Notes under the pieces: model-generated
Told to the model about the DNA's origin: nothing
Database searches by the model: none
Seen by the model: the letters and a program-made list of their open reading frames with translations, nothing else
Position numbers and translations under genes: made by a program
From: Dromaius novaehollandiae
Taxonomy: Eukaryota > Chordata > Aves > Casuariiformes > Dromaiidae
Reading direction: 5' to 3'
NCBI RefSeq assembly: GCF_036370855.1
Contig: NC_088103.1
Span: 35,195,904-35,259,903 of the forward strand
Length of the DNA stretch: 64,000 nt
Shown here: piece by piece, positions 12,691-25,300 of the stretch
Position numbering within the stretch: position 1 is the stretch's first letter
How the letters are laid out: the number at the start of each line of letters is the position of its first letter

Positions 12691-15600
12691 GGCTTCACTC
12701 GAGTGTAGCTGTAGACCAGGGTGCAATAAGTGTCCTGTGAAATTGTTGTTGATGCCCCGTTTGCACTTCAGTTTCTCAGGAAAGGTAGAGCAGGGTTCAG
12801 TCCTTTCTGCCAAGGTGTGTGTGCGTATTTGCAGCTGAGGCTCGAAGCTGCCGTGGAGCTAGCTCTGTGGGATGAACAGCAGCATGGAGCTGGGTGTATT
12901 AACATATTTATGTTGTTCTACAGACTAAGGAAGCGAAACTGTGATGTGCCAAAGCTACTTATCTGTTGCTTATGTTCTGTGTAATCAGCCAGAAAGCTAT
13001 CTTAGGAAGCCCTGTTTTGCTTCTCTTGATGTCAAGAACAAAAATCCTGTTTACGGCAATAATGCAGAAACAGGGAAAAGCAGAAGCTGGGAATAATTCC
13101 CTTAAGAACTGTCTTGATGAGGGGGGGAGCAAGGATGCAGGAGGGTGCAATAGTAGAATAAACTTCATCAGAAATAACTAGACTTGTGACACAAAACAAG
13201 AGTATAAAATTAAGAAGCCTTTTAACAGGGTTGCCTGTAAGGCTGTAAACCCTGAAGGCTAATTCGTGTGTGCTGGGGATTGAGGGCTGAAATGTAATCA
13301 GTCTGGGCCCTCTAGCAGGTTCTGTTTGAAAACTTGTGACTCTTCAGTAATGTTTGTCAGTATTAAGGTGCCACGGGGCTTAGCCTCTTTTCCCGGTCAT
13401 GTGGGCATCCTGTCTGTGAAATGGCCATGCAGCTCTGTTGAGCATTATGGCGGGGTGCTTTGACCTTCAAATGCTTCAGTCCTGGACAGAAGGCTTTGGG
13501 TTGGAGGCAGTTTCATGCACTTACCATGCACGGCTGTTGGAGCAGACTGATGTCTGCTCTTTGCCTCCAGCAAGTAGGTCACACTGGAGTGGCTCACTTG
13601 GCTTAGAGTTGCAGGACAGCAGAGGAGCTTCTGGAGAACAGTTCTTGTCATGCGTGTGGGTCAGAGTCCAGGCTATGTGGGGAACGCTACACTCATCCAC
13701 CCAAAGCATCTGGTCCCTGCTAGGGGAGCCTTGCTTTCTCAGGAGCTGCAGCACAGAGCTGGAGATCTGGACTGCACAGATCCTGTTGTTTCCAGCTGGG
13801 AGAAGAGAACAGAAAGGGTCTCCGGTAGATAGGTCTGTGTCTGTAACCCCCAGCTTGGGCATCTGCAAGGAACAGTCACTGCCTTTTAAATAGAAGCTGA
13901 AGAGTCCTGTGTTGTAGGTTCAACCCCACAATCCATGCCCTAAATGGAGGGAGTGGGGAATGTCATGAGGAGAGCGTCAAAACAGGGTGGTTAGTGTGAA
14001 TGCATTGCAGTCCTATTGCCTACAGCTAGTGCAATTCTCCTTAGCTTTCTCCAGGCTCCTGGCTATTCTTTATATTTGCTTTGAAAGCTTATAGTTGTGG
14101 GTCCTTATCTAGGACGCAGCATCTGGGTGCCTATAATTGTGCGGCTGTATCAGGGTAGCCACCGAGTGCCACTGCTGTCAGCACTTGAGGGCTTGGGCTG
14201 TGTCCTCCGGGCTGGCCAAGGTGGGTGGGAGGATGGGAGTCCACCCTGTCCTTTTCCTGCTGTGTGATTTCTGATGCAATATGCAGGCTTGGTGCTGTGG
14301 TTGCTGACTTGCTTGCTCCTGAACTGGTACTGTGTAGCTTGCTTGGCATGAAGTTTGTGTGTCAGCTGGGGCATCCTGCTGCATTTTTAGACAGGTGAGC
14401 CCCAAACAGAGCCTTTTAGCACAGGGACACATGTAACCCTGGCTTCAGAGGAACCTGGCTGCTGGAATAGTTGCTCCTTCGATGCTTACCACCATGCTCT
14501 GTTTTCTGCGGTCTTAAGCACGTTGATGTGTGCAGAATTAAGTGACTGTTTTTAGCCAGGTCACAGCAGCTCACAGCATGCTGGGTTCATAATTACACTG
14601 TGGCCTACCGCGAGCTTGAGAGAGGAATTAACTTTGCTGTGGATCTCTTTTCATTGCTCTGGCATCATGCCGTTGCCTTGCCAAGTTTGCCTGCCTGCTC
14701 CTGAGAGCTAGGGGCAGTCAAGCTTTATTTCTTTCACTACCTGTATTGACCCTTAGTTAACATTTCTTTAAGAAAGAAATCTAACTTTTTGGTCTTTGGG
14801 AATATCTGTCTCATTTTTCGAGTTTTAATCTTTCTCCGCTGGTCCTTTTCCAGTGACTTCAGCCAAAGGTGGGGGGGGGGAGGTAATGTGTGAATGGTGG
14901 ACTGGCTCTTTTTTATGCAACTAGGAGGTATGCAAGGGTTGACTGGTAAAAAGCTGGGATTCTTACAGAACCCTGGAAAAGGTATCTCTCTGCCTGTGTA
15001 CAGTGAAGACAATTATACCAGCAAGAAAGCTCTGCAATGTACTGAATTCTCCCTTTCTGCTGTTTTACATGTTTGTTTGTTCATTTGTTTTTTCCTCTTG
15101 AGGATGAACTGGACAAAGATTATATAAGGGATATAATCCTATGAGGTCAAACCCATTGCAGATAGTTAGTGTGGTCTCTGCAGTAAGAATTGCTGAACAC
15201 GAGTTGCAAGAACATGCCTCTAAAGGAGTCCAGCACAGGCTTTACTCTAAAAGCTTTTGAAATTGATTCTGAGCTAGCTTGGAGCAGGGTATAGAAGAGG
15301 GGAATAAGCCTGTATTTAATAAGGGTCTTCAGGTTATCATGACATAGTAAATGGCTCTATAATTAAATGATGATCTCTAACAGAACACAGAAAGCCTCCT
15401 GTCCTTAGTCCTCAGAGCCTCTCTAGCACTGCTGATAAAAGGTCCAGTAACTTGGTGGACCAATTGGTGGGAAGAAGTAAATCTTTCATTGCACAGGTTG
15501 AAGAGAAAATGAAAGTATTTCCAGAAGTTTTCAGGAAATAGCATTTTTGGAACATCATGCTATCTGGAACTGTTGTCTTTCTTATATATTTCCTAATTCA

Positions 15601-17128
15601 GAGAAAGCAGGTACAAATATGTATACAAGAAGGTTACCATATAGTGTAAGTTACAGCTTTATTTCTTTGGTTAACCAGATGTCACACTATCTGGGCAATA
15701 TTTTGCTTAAAACTGTAATTTCAAATCCAGGAAATCCAACTACCAGACTTCTGAGCATTGTAAAGCAGTGATTAGGGAATTAGGAAGTAGAGAGAAATAG
15801 CTGATGTTTTTATCCTGCTGAGGCCAACCTTCACAAGCAAATCTATCCATCTCACTGGGAGAGGAGCTAGACATGTTAAATTTCTGGTTTTTGATGGAAT
15901 AGGTGGCTCCATATTTTACTACTAATAAAACCCCATAATCAATCTAGAGGTGCAACTGTGGGGCATAGGAATGTTGTCTAACCCAGTGACAAGTCTTTGG
16001 GCACCTGGCAAGTCATTTTTTAGAGAACCATGAATTCATGTGAATGTGCGGTGTTATCATCTCCTCCCTGTGCAAGGCAAACAGATGCACTCGCAGCAGT
16101 GATATGGATGTGATTTGGGTACGCGTGTTGAATCTTGTCATGATCTGATTCTTTGTTGTGAGTTTCCTGCACTGTATTGTTATGTGGACTGCACTGTTCA
16201 GTCCCAAAGCTCAGACTGCTAGTGCCTGAGCTTTATTAGGAACCGCCTCCTGGAAAGAATAGGCAAGGGGCTACATTCTTACCATTTTACCCCCACTGTG
16301 TGCCAGTGCAATATGAATGCAGAGCACACCTGAATAGGGAAGGTGACAGTGTGTCATAATGTCATGAGGGTGTAAGTGCCACACATTTGGGCTAAGGGCA
16401 CTCACTCCTGAGAAGATGAAAATAAGTCTACTTTTGGATCCATGTGTCTTGAAACCACTCTTGCAGGTCCAGATTTACTGGAGTGCAGATGTAATGCTCC
16501 CCTCACTGAGCTTTTCTGACGATTGATCGAGGAGGTAATTGACAGACTCTCAAGAAGAAGCAGTAGCTAATGAGTAGAAACACATGGCGAGGCCTCTCCT
16601 GTTGCAGGCATACTGGAACATCATGCTGGTCAGCCAGATAGGAGGTTTAGCTCTGGTAATAGATGTTCAGCCCCCAGGGCTCACACCAGAATTTCAGGAT
16701 GGTTGCTGCTCAGGCACTAGAGGTTCCTGTCTTTAGAATTGAGACTGCTTTTGCCTGGAAGACGGTAAAACATCTCTTTGGAATAATCAAGCTTTCAGTG
16801 CTAGGAGGTGATAACATTCCCAGCAGAAATACGGTCTATGCTGGTTCTCTGTAAGACTCTTGCGTATTATACCTGAGCGCTTTTCAGACTAATTGGTGAG
16901 CTGAGCCATGGGTTTGTATTTACTCTGTGATTGATACTCCCTCTCACTAAACGGGAAGGCTGGGATCAAGTAACTCTGCCTGGTTCAGGATATGGGACAA
17001 GAAAGAGGTTTTTGGTTGTCAGGGTTTACATAGAGACGGGATTTCTATTGAAATGGCAAGGTGCTTTTTTCTCCAAAATGAAAGATGTCTTCAGGAACCC
17101 ACTCCCCCTCCCTCTTCTCCCCCTGCAG
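12691..17128. other. Unassigned DNA between CpG block and possible exon
   Basis: GC-moderate unique sequence. The longest open frame (13438-13893, +) has no recognisable domain. A G-run lies near 14871-14881. No repeat family was recognised. Confidence 0.6.
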
Positions 17129-17249
17129 CTTTGTTCACCAAGGAGGTGTTCAGAGAGGAGAACTGGAGAATGCTGCTGCTGCTCTGCTGTTTATGCTGTG
17201 GGGCTTTTTTGGCAAAGAGTGGGTTGCAGATACTGATCTCACAGAACAG
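17129..17249 (+). other. Possible internal exon, gene unknown
   Basis: A long pyrimidine tract ending in CCCCCTGCAG is followed by 121 bases and then ACAG|GTAGGT, a close match to the donor consensus. At least two frames are open across it. One reads ENAAAALLFMLWGFFGKEW in its middle and ends LTEQ at the donor; another reads EENWRMLLLLCCLCCGAFL. Neither matches a family I recognise. The CTG run (about 17171-17185) explains part of the Leu/Ala content. It could be an exon of a non-coding transcript or a chance pairing of splice signals. Confidence 0.25.
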
Positions 17250-17508
17250 GTAGGTCCTTTTTGTGTTCTCACCATCCTAACAGAACCAGAGTATTGTGGG
17301 ACCTATGCACTGACATTTATGATGAAGGCTGTTTTCTGAAGAAGACCAGTTAGAGAGGTGGAAGCTTGTGTATTAGATATTTGTTCGTAAGCTGTTGTGC
17401 TTGTAGTGGAAGGGTGGACTTGAGCAAGATTAGTATAGGTAGCAAAGATGCCTTCCCTCTTGCACAACAGCACACTGAGCCCAGGGCTTCAAGGTAAAAT
17501 CTTAACTT

Positions 17509-17559
17509 GTATCATATGTGTAATATTATGTGTAATATGTATCATATGTGTAATATCAT
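17509..17559 (+). repeat. AT-rich tandem duplication, 30-bp period
   Basis: GTATCATATGTGTAATAT occurs at 17509 and 17539, with a partial GTGTAATAT between them. Confidence 0.85.
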
Positions 17560-19344
17560 AGGAGACTTGGGATAACCTATCACCTGTTTTGAAGATCTTT
17601 TTTTCACCCACACCTCAAAGTCCAGCTCAGACCAAACAGTCTGATTCTGAAATGCTTCCTGACTTCTGCATCAGTCTTTAGGTAGTAGTAGTTATCCTAG
17701 ACTCTGCAATGTGCCTTGTAAAGTGTTTTCCCATGAGTATGGGAGCACAGCCAAACAGAAACTTTTGGGGGAACAGTAGACAACTAGATCCAGTTTCTGG
17801 GAAACTGGTTCTGAGGTAGAGGTCCTTTTTCTATGAAGTGAGGCTTTCTAATGGTGCTTCTGTCCCTTTCTGACTCCCCCAAAGGACATTTTTAATTTGA
17901 ATAATTTGAGTGGTCCGGTTTCCAGCACAGCCTCATGAACAGCTGTATCAGCACACCTCTGAAGAAGGTGAGCCGCATTAAGAGTTGGAAGAGGTAGAAT
18001 CTGTGGGGGAAAGAGGGGAACTCTATAAGCTCTTGTCAATGCTGAAGATGTGGGGCTGCATCCCAGTATCTCTACAGAGTCCATGGAGAGACATAGTTGC
18101 TTCAAGAGATGATGCAGAGTGCCTTATTTCAGTGCCTACAGTAGACATCAGCAGAATGTCAACCCAAATGAGTCTCTGACGCATTCTTGTTTTTTTAGTC
18201 TTTGTGCCTAGTTCTCTAGGTGCCCTTTAGTTTTTTGATTGTGCTTGAAGATGTAATCTGATTGCTAGGGCTACCTCCAATCCCTTCATTCTCCTGTGTG
18301 TGCGTGGAGCTCTCCCACCCTGATTTGTTCCTCCCACCCATCCCTTTGTATAGAATGGGGCGAGCAGCCTCCAACACAGTGCGCCCAAAAAAGGATTATG
18401 CAGTTGTAAGGTGCTTGTCACCATAGCACCTCGCTCACAGCAGGGAGATGACTCAGCTGCCACCCCACTTGGCTGGGATGTGTCACCAAATGAACGATGA
18501 TATTTTCAAATGTGGTGGGATTTGGGAGTGGAGGAGAGGGAGAGGAGGAGTTGGGCTATGACAGGACAGTAGGGAACATCAGTCTTTCCGATAATCTGAA
18601 CCGTTTAGTTAAAGAAATATGCAGTTTAGAGAAGTACAATAACACAGTCACCTGAGCGCATTGCAATCTAGTTTGTTCTTTCTTTTACAGGGGAAGGGAA
18701 GGCTGGTCCAGGAGTTATGGTTTTTGCATATGACTTGGGGGATCCAAGTTCTGTGTTCTGCTGTAAATTTCTGGGATTCATCCCTTGGTGTCTCTTACCC
18801 CAGCTCTGAAATGAGGGTGACAGCAGTGCCCCCCTCATGAGACCGTGGGAAGATTTCAATTGCAGGCCATATGCATTGATGTCGGGGACTAGATCCAATC
18901 AACGGCACCTCCTTGATCCGTCAGTGTTTGTGAAGTGTTTGGAGCACTTTTAATAGCTGATGCTATAAAAGTACAGTGTTATTTTAGCTATTCTAGAGGA
19001 CAAAATCCTTTCCCTGCTTCTGCTGGCATAATTTGACCTAAAAGTAAAACTGTTGCATTTAGATGATGTGTAGACATATGAGCGTCAGCGCTTACATGGA
19101 AACTAATACATGCAGATAGCTTGTTTTGAAAGGACAAGCTACTTCAGTGGTTCAGATATTACAGTTGATGAGGAGAACACAGATGCTATTGAAAACCCCA
19201 AAATTAGCTTGGGCTTTGTGTAGGTGGACTTTGTGAGTATGAGAGGTTTTCATTCCCATGTATAAACCTTGCATTTATTCTTCACAGCAATGGGCAGCTT
19301 CATTAACAGCTAAAGGAAGAACAACTAGGGTAGAAAGTGGTGTT

Positions 19345-19475
19345 TGATCCATCACAGACTTCCTCTGTGACTGTGGGGAAGTCACTTAGACACAGTGAAC
19401 CTTAGTTTATCAGTAACCCGGGAATAATTGCCTTATCCTGCCTTGTAGTAGTCCTAGGGGGTAAATAATGTTCAT
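19345..19475 (+). mobile_element. MIR-like SINE relic
   Basis: The sense MIR core is seen as TCTGTGACTGTGGGGAAGTC, ACTTAGACACAGTGAACCTT and AGTTTATCAGTAACCCGGGA, followed by ATAATTGCC and GTAAATAATG. Confidence 0.6.
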
Positions 19476-20089
19476 CTATCAGATTTTTTTTTAAAGATCA
19501 TTTATGTGTCATTCAGCTGTCTGGGACATGAGAGAACATCTTTTGAGTGTAGCCTAAAACAGAGTTCCTGGATCCTTCAGAGACTTCATGGGACCACTTG
19601 CTGGTGTTGGCCATAGCCTCCTGTCCAGACTCCAAATTTAGTAGTCCCAGGCTTTCCACCAGAAATTCTGCTTGCATGTACAGTAGAGTATGCTCTTCTC
19701 TGTCATGCATTTCTACTGTGTGCTGTTAAAAGAGCTGCCATATTCCACCCCAGAGGAGCTGCATGCTATGACTGGTAAATATTTTTTACGGTAAATCAGT
19801 GCATGAGGTTTAAGTGCTTTGAGGATCCTTTTGGGAGAAGGAAACTTGTATACAAGGATGGAAGGGCATTCTATTTAGATAGGAAGTGCCTAAATATGTT
19901 CTTTCTTTGGTAGAGCTGTAATCACATATTTGGCGCTTAATGAACAGATGGTAATGATAAATGTTGGAAGAATATCGTTACTGGACAAACATTTCAAGCC
20001 AGCAGTTGGAAACATGGATTCAGTTGGAGTTAGGGGCCCAGAAGTGTGAAAGCAAAGGTGTGGAATGAATCTCCTGTGTCAAGAAGTTC

Positions 20090-21830
20090 AAGTCCATGCT
20101 GTCATAGGCATTAACCCTATCATTACCTTATTAAACTCACTTTAAAGCAAGCTAGGGATCACTGCTATCAAAAAGTTGTTCCATAGTCCCACTCTTGTGG
20201 TGGTTACGAATCTTTCTTGTTCAGCCTAAACATCAGTGCATCTTAATTCTTTCCTTAGTGTTAATCTCCTAAGATTTGTATGGAGAATAATCATATCAGT
20301 TTTTCCTTTTGATTTTCTAAACTAAGTTCCCTTTGTGGGGTAGATTTTTCTCATTCTGATCATCATGTTAGCCCTGTTTTGTATCACTTCTGATTTTAAC
20401 TGATCTTTGTGAATACGGGTGAAAAGAACTATCCACTTTATCCCAGGGGAGAATTCATATAATGGTCTAACAGCTCTCTCTGTTACTGGAAAGAAGTCAC
20501 CTAATGGAGTTATGATAATGTATTTTTTTTTTCCATGGCTGTGTCCTGTTGGTGCTATCTGCTGAGCAACTACCATAACATGCTCTGTCCTTTCTTCTGA
20601 CAAGCTCCTAGCTTACAGTCACAATTCTTATTAGTCCTTAAGTGCTTGCCTTGCTGTAATCCTCCTGCATGCTCATGATGCTTCCTACCTTCCTGCCATT
20701 TGCCATTCGCAGATTTCCTTTACTTTTTAGTATAATGTCATTAGTAGAAACAGAGCAAGACTGGTCCTTGTGGGAATCTGCTAGTAACTTCCCTCCATTC
20801 TGATATTTCCTTGTTCAACAGTACCTATTTCCATTTCCCCTATCATCAGTTCTTGCAATTCCTGCCGTAACCCCCTCTTTTCCATCTTGACTAATAGTTT
20901 TCAATGCAGCACCATATCAGCTGCTTTACTGGAGTCCTAATGGCTAAGATCTACTACTGTTCCTTTGCAGAGGAAGCAGTTACCTTATCAAACACGGTTT
21001 CCCTGTTATTCTAGATCTAGCTTTGGGAAAGTCTGTCTTCAGTTTATCTCTTTTAATTATTTTTTCCTTCAGAAAAGATTATAAAATCCTGCATATGGGA
21101 GAGGCCAGAATAACTGGCCTGTAGCTTCCTAGATAATTGTTTTAATCTCTTTCTACAGATGCTTTTCTTCAATCAGATGGTATTACTGTTCCTAATTGAC
21201 AAATCAATTTAAAATCCTGAAGCTAGATCTGTGGATTCATGTGTGGATTGCCCGATCTCTCTGATTGGTACAGGCAGGACATGTGGAGCTTGCTTTTTTC
21301 CTTTGGGACTGGTAATTTCCTTTCCTCTGTGTGTGTGTGTGTGTGTCTCAAAACATTATTTTATCCCTATTTTGATCATTATTATCATTAAGAAAAACTG
21401 AGGTAGCCTATTTATTCTGTTTTGAGCTCCTACCTCAATCACTGTAAATGTTTACCTTTTATTTGTTGTGGCCCCAGGTCTTCCTTTCTTGATTTCCTTG
21501 TAAAGATGAAACACACGTCTTGTGGAGTCCTTGGTTTTCATCTCCTTTGCCAAATCTAACCCAGTTCGACTTTGGACGATTCTTGCTTTATGTTACTACA
21601 CTGCCCAACCTTGAGGATCATCAGTGCTTCTTGTGTCCTTCTCGAAGTACTTGTTCATCCATCTGTATTATGAAGCTTTCCCTACAAGCCTTTTTTCTCT
21701 TCTCTGGGATATGCATTCCAGGTGATCCTTTTACCTTTAACTTAAAAAGTAGTAAATACCAAATCTGCTATAGATTCGAGTCCCTAAGCTCTATGGCTCT
21801 GGTAATTTCACTTAATTTCTCCAAGTGACA
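20090..21830 (-). mobile_element. Old, degraded CR1-like LINE fragment (3' half), antisense
   Basis: Read on the minus strand, the segment follows the order of a CR1/L3-type non-LTR retrotransposon, ending near 20100 with the 3' end. On the plus strand, 20185-20260 resembles the reverse complement of the CR1 3' region (failure to close up, CCTAAAC-like core). 20900-21020 matches the antisense of the reverse transcriptase part that encodes the 'sequestered by cDNA/HGF' neighbourhood. 21100-21130 (ACTGGCCTGTAGCTTCCTAG) matches the antisense of the conserved NYRPVSL-type codons. Many frameshifts and stops show it is long dead. Boundaries are approximate, and it is clearly older than the other two CR1 copies. 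Confidence 0.65.
21327..21347 (+). repeat. (TG)n microsatellite
   Basis: About ten TG dinucleotides, embedded in the old CR1-like segment. Confidence 0.9.
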
Positions 21831-22884
21831 TAAAGAAGTACGGTTGTTTGGAAGAGAAATTTGCACTGACCCAGCAGAAACTTATGTGAGCCTGGGATGT
21901 TTTGCACCTAAATAGGATAGCCAGCTTATGAAAGAGGGTCAAAGCCTCATGCCGATGTGAAATCCAGTGACAGGAAGACTGTTTTCTGCAGGGTATCAAA
22001 TTCAGTAAAACCATGGAAACCTTCTGTGTACTAAGAAAGGTAGAGATGGAGATAAATATTTGAGGAGAGACGAGTTGTCCAACAGGATGAGCATGACAAA
22101 ATGTATTCAGTTTCCCTGTTAGCTTCCTAGCAGCAGTGTAAAAGGATCATTGTAAAGCCATGGTTTCTCGTAAACTTCCACTGACATCCCAGTTGTTTAG
22201 AGAAGTTTTCTCTGTTGTGTTTTTCTTTGAGAGTGAAATGTGAGAGTCTTCCTCCTCATGTCCCATCAATCCATGTGTTAGTCTGATAGGCTGGGACCAG
22301 CTAAGGGAGAACACCAGTCCCTTATTTTCTGCGTGCAAGAATTGTGTTTGATACTTCTGATGCTCTCTCTCTTTCCTTGGCATTACACCATTGTGGCAGG
22401 CTGTGACCTGGATCCTCAGCTGGTGTAATTTAGGAGAGGTTCTGAAGTCGATGGAGTTGTGCTGGTTTACACTCCTGGATGTAACAGGGATGATTTCATC
22501 TCTATCTGTGTTCCAGGACTGGTCCAAAACAGCAAACGAATATGGGCCAATGCTCATTTCATTTGGAAAGGCTGTTTGACTTGATCATGTTGGATGATGA
22601 AAAGGTATTTGACAAATTAAGAGGGCTCAAACTGGGGCTTTCCAGAGCAAAAGAGCACAGATACAAGGTAAAGAATCATCCCAATAGGAAAGAGCTGTAG
22701 CAGATTAGAATCCCCTATGAGTTGAAAAGGTAGGCAGACACACAGCATTATGTTTCCATTTGTAATTTTTATTGCTGAGTAGTGAGATTAGTTAAACAAA
22801 GGAATATTTGAGAAGAAAACTGAAGTGAAATACTCATGTCATCAGTATTCCCCACTACTCTCATGTCTAAGCTATTTTCCCTAT

Positions 22885-22985
22885 CACCCATCCATGTCCA
22901 TTTGTTGTCTTTTGCTTTAAATTCTAGGGGTGCCTTATTGCTCAATGTTTGTGCAGTGCCTTACACAATCCACATCCAATGACAA
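22885..22985 (+). mobile_element. MIR- or L3-type 3' tail relic
   Basis: TGTTTGTGCAGTGCCTTACA with downstream AATCC resembles the tail 'tgtttgtacagcgcctagcacaat...' found in old amniote SINE/LINE ends. Fragmentary. Confidence 0.4.
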
Positions 22986-23448
22986 CGATCTCATTGCTCA
23001 GCCAAGCATAGGAGGACAGAGATGAAATATATTACGGAGAGCAATACAGGCAGTTCTAGCAGCCTAAGATGGGGAGTTGTGGCAGCAGTGTATATGACTT
23101 CATTTTCCTGGCAGGACAGTTTCACTTTGAAATTTGTCACAGCTGCTGAAATGCCAGCCTCAGGTTGCAAATGATGACAGTGCACATAGTCCCACAGAAT
23201 ACTGTCCTGGCTGATAAAGATGCTCGTGTGACCCTGAGCTAGCACAAGCAGGGATGAAACTGGATCACTCATTGGTCACTTGTTTCTCTGTTTGGTTCTG
23301 TTACACGGAAGCATTGAGGGATATGAGATGAATGATTTCCTAGTGATTTTCATTGGTATTTGTTTAAAGAGCCAAAAAGGAAGCAAGATATTATTTGATT
23401 TTGATTTAAAAAGAGAAAGACTAGAAATGATTGGCTGCAATGCTGGCA

Positions 23449-23520
23449 GTTCTCTCCCTCCCTCCTTCTGTCCCTCCTTTCCTTTCCCTTTCTCCCTTCC
23501 TTCTCTCCCTCATTTCTCTC
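23449..23520 (+). repeat. Polypyrimidine tract, 72 bp
   Basis: Almost only C and T (CTCC/CCTT blocks), with a single G at 23470 and a single A at 23512. Confidence 0.85.
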
Positions 23521-24230
23521 AACATAAGCAAGTCACGATGAGGTTAGATAACAAGTGCGCCTGTAGGCCTTCAGCTCCGCTTTCACTGTGGGATAAATTA
23601 CATCATATTTAACTACAAGGTAAAAGTATGTAGAGAGGCAGTAATGACACTGTAACTGATGTACTATAAATCTACGTACAATAACTAGTTTCTGTAGCCA
23701 CCACATCCAACTTGTCTCCTTCTATCCCCTCACATTTAGATTCAGAAATTAAGTAGCTGTAACTTTATAAGTGCCCATCAGCTTAATTCAACAGAATCAG
23801 CTGTAGACACCTGGAAAGAAAAGTTAAGAACTGCCAACATCACTAATTCAGCTGCTTTGATTTGTAGATGACACATCCTCCTAATTTATCTATGCCTTTG
23901 CCAACCACTAAGAGTGACTTGCTTGTGGAAGAGTTCCAGCCTGGCTCCATTTATCACACCATACATGGTAAATGCCACTACTGCTGGCCCTGACCAGGCA
24001 GCTTGGGGGTTCACACTTCACTAGTAGTTTATGCAGGTGAAAGCCATGGTGCTGGCTCAGCATCCACCGAAGAAGGGATGCTCAACAGAGAGGAAAGCCC
24101 TATAGAAAGCCTCTTGGCCACCTTCTTGCTTTACTCAGCATGCCAGTTGCTTTCAGGTAGAGACTCACAGTGTGGTTTTTCATGCTGCCCCAGGGCTGCA
24201 ATTCAAGTCTATCTGGGGAGGAGGAAGTTC

Positions 24231-24506
24231 ACACAGAATCACAGAATGATTGAGGTTGGAAGGGACCTCTGGAGATCATCTAGTACAACCCCCCTACTCA
24301 AGCAGTGTCACCTAGAGCACATTGCCCAGGATTGTGTCCAGATGGCTTTTGAACATCCCCAAGGATGGAGACTCCACAACCTCTCTGGGCAACCTGTTCC
24401 AGTCCTCTGTTACCCTCACAGTAAGGAAGTTTCTCCTTATGTTCAGATGGAACTTCCTGTGTTTCAGTCTGTTCCCATTGCCTCTTGTTTTGTCACTGGG
24501 CAGTGA
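24231..24506 (-). mobile_element. CR1 LINE, 5'-truncated 3' fragment
   Basis: The plus strand shows the hallmark antisense CR1 3' end: ACAGAATCACAGAATGATTG, GGTTGGAAGGGACCTCTGG, GATCATCTAGT, then the body through CTCTGGGCAACCTGTTCCAG to the truncation near TTTTGTCACTGGGCA. It lies close to the avian CR1 consensus as I remember it. The 3' end is at the left (24231) and the truncated 5' side at the right. An open frame that crosses it is not a gene. Confidence 0.93.
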
Positions 24507-24539
24507 AGGATGATTCAGTGAAAGTGAAGGATGATCCAG
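24503..24539 (+). repeat. Short tandem duplication at CR1 truncation edge
   Basis: GTGAAGGATGAT(T/C)CAG occurs at 24503-24518 and again at 24524-24539. It abuts the 5'-truncated end of the CR1 fragment. Confidence 0.8.
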
Positions 24540-25089
24540 GACAGCTCTTGATGACCAGTAGCCCTATTAGCAAGATGAAGGACCTGAAGCAACAAGTGAT
24601 TGTGCATACTAAGGAGGAGTTCTGTGTTTGGTGGAGTCCTACCATATGCTCCTGTGCTCCGTGCTTAGCACAGCTTTTCTAGGATTTATCTAGCTATTCC
24701 TGAGGATGACCTGTCTCTCCACTCTACCCCTAAGGATGGGATTTATCTCAGTCTCTCCACTACATGATTGCCATTCAGGAAATGTTTCATTGCATCTGTT
24801 CAGTAATCCTTCAAATTACATTGCTCTAGTGCTTTTTCTGGGAGAGCTTCCCAAGGAAGGAGTTTTCCCTAGCTCACTTCTCTCCTATTTTGCTTAAGGT
24901 TATACCTTCTGGCATCTCTCTACGTGCAGCTTTTGCAATCCTGGGCCTTCCTGATGAACACTGTGAGATTGAGGGGAGACTAAAGGAAAATAGATCTTGA
25001 AGACCAAGAGGGATCACTGGACTCATCTACACCATGTGCTGCATAGAATTTAATCAGTAGATGTCATCTTCCTTCAATGTGTCCCTGAA

Positions 25090-25300
25090 AGGATGCAGCC
25101 TAGCAGCTTGATCACTGGATGGGGACTGGGAAGATCTGAGCTGTTTTTAACTCTGTGCCTATGTCTCCCCCTAGCCTAGTGAGTGACCTTGTGTAAAGCA
25201 TCTCACCCCTCTTCCCTTTTACGAAGTGGAGCTAATAATGCTGGTCCTGTTTTTCTTTGAAATACACTTTGAGATTTGCTGATGAAAGTTTATAGTTACT
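25090..25300 (+). mobile_element. MIR-like SINE relic
   Basis: GTGAGTGACCTTGTGTAAAG and CATCTCACCCCTCTTC, then GTGGAGCTAATAATGCTGGT, follow the order of the MIR core ('tgtgaccttgggcaagt...', 'ctcagtttcc...', 'gggataataat'). Confidence 0.55.

Larger units (their letters stand above)
17250..20089. other. Unassigned DNA, MIR relic only
   Basis: Unique sequence with the 17509 duplication and the MIR-like relic at 19345. No exon recognised. Confidence 0.6.
21831..24230. other. Unassigned DNA between two CR1 copies
   Basis: Holds the polypyrimidine tract at 23449 and the tail relic at 22885. No gene recognised. Confidence 0.6.

Noticed and set aside
12162..12698. 178-codon open frame on the minus strand through the GC minisatellite
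   Set aside because: Its repeats (AVQMGAR-like) are just the translated minisatellite, and it has no recognisable domain. High GC makes stops rare.
13913..13927. tRNA B-box-like GGTTCAACCCC
   Set aside because: No A box, anticodon arm or acceptor stem upstream at the right spacing.
24003..24506. 167-codon open frame
   Set aside because: Its second half lies in an antisense CR1 fragment and the first half has no recognisable domain.
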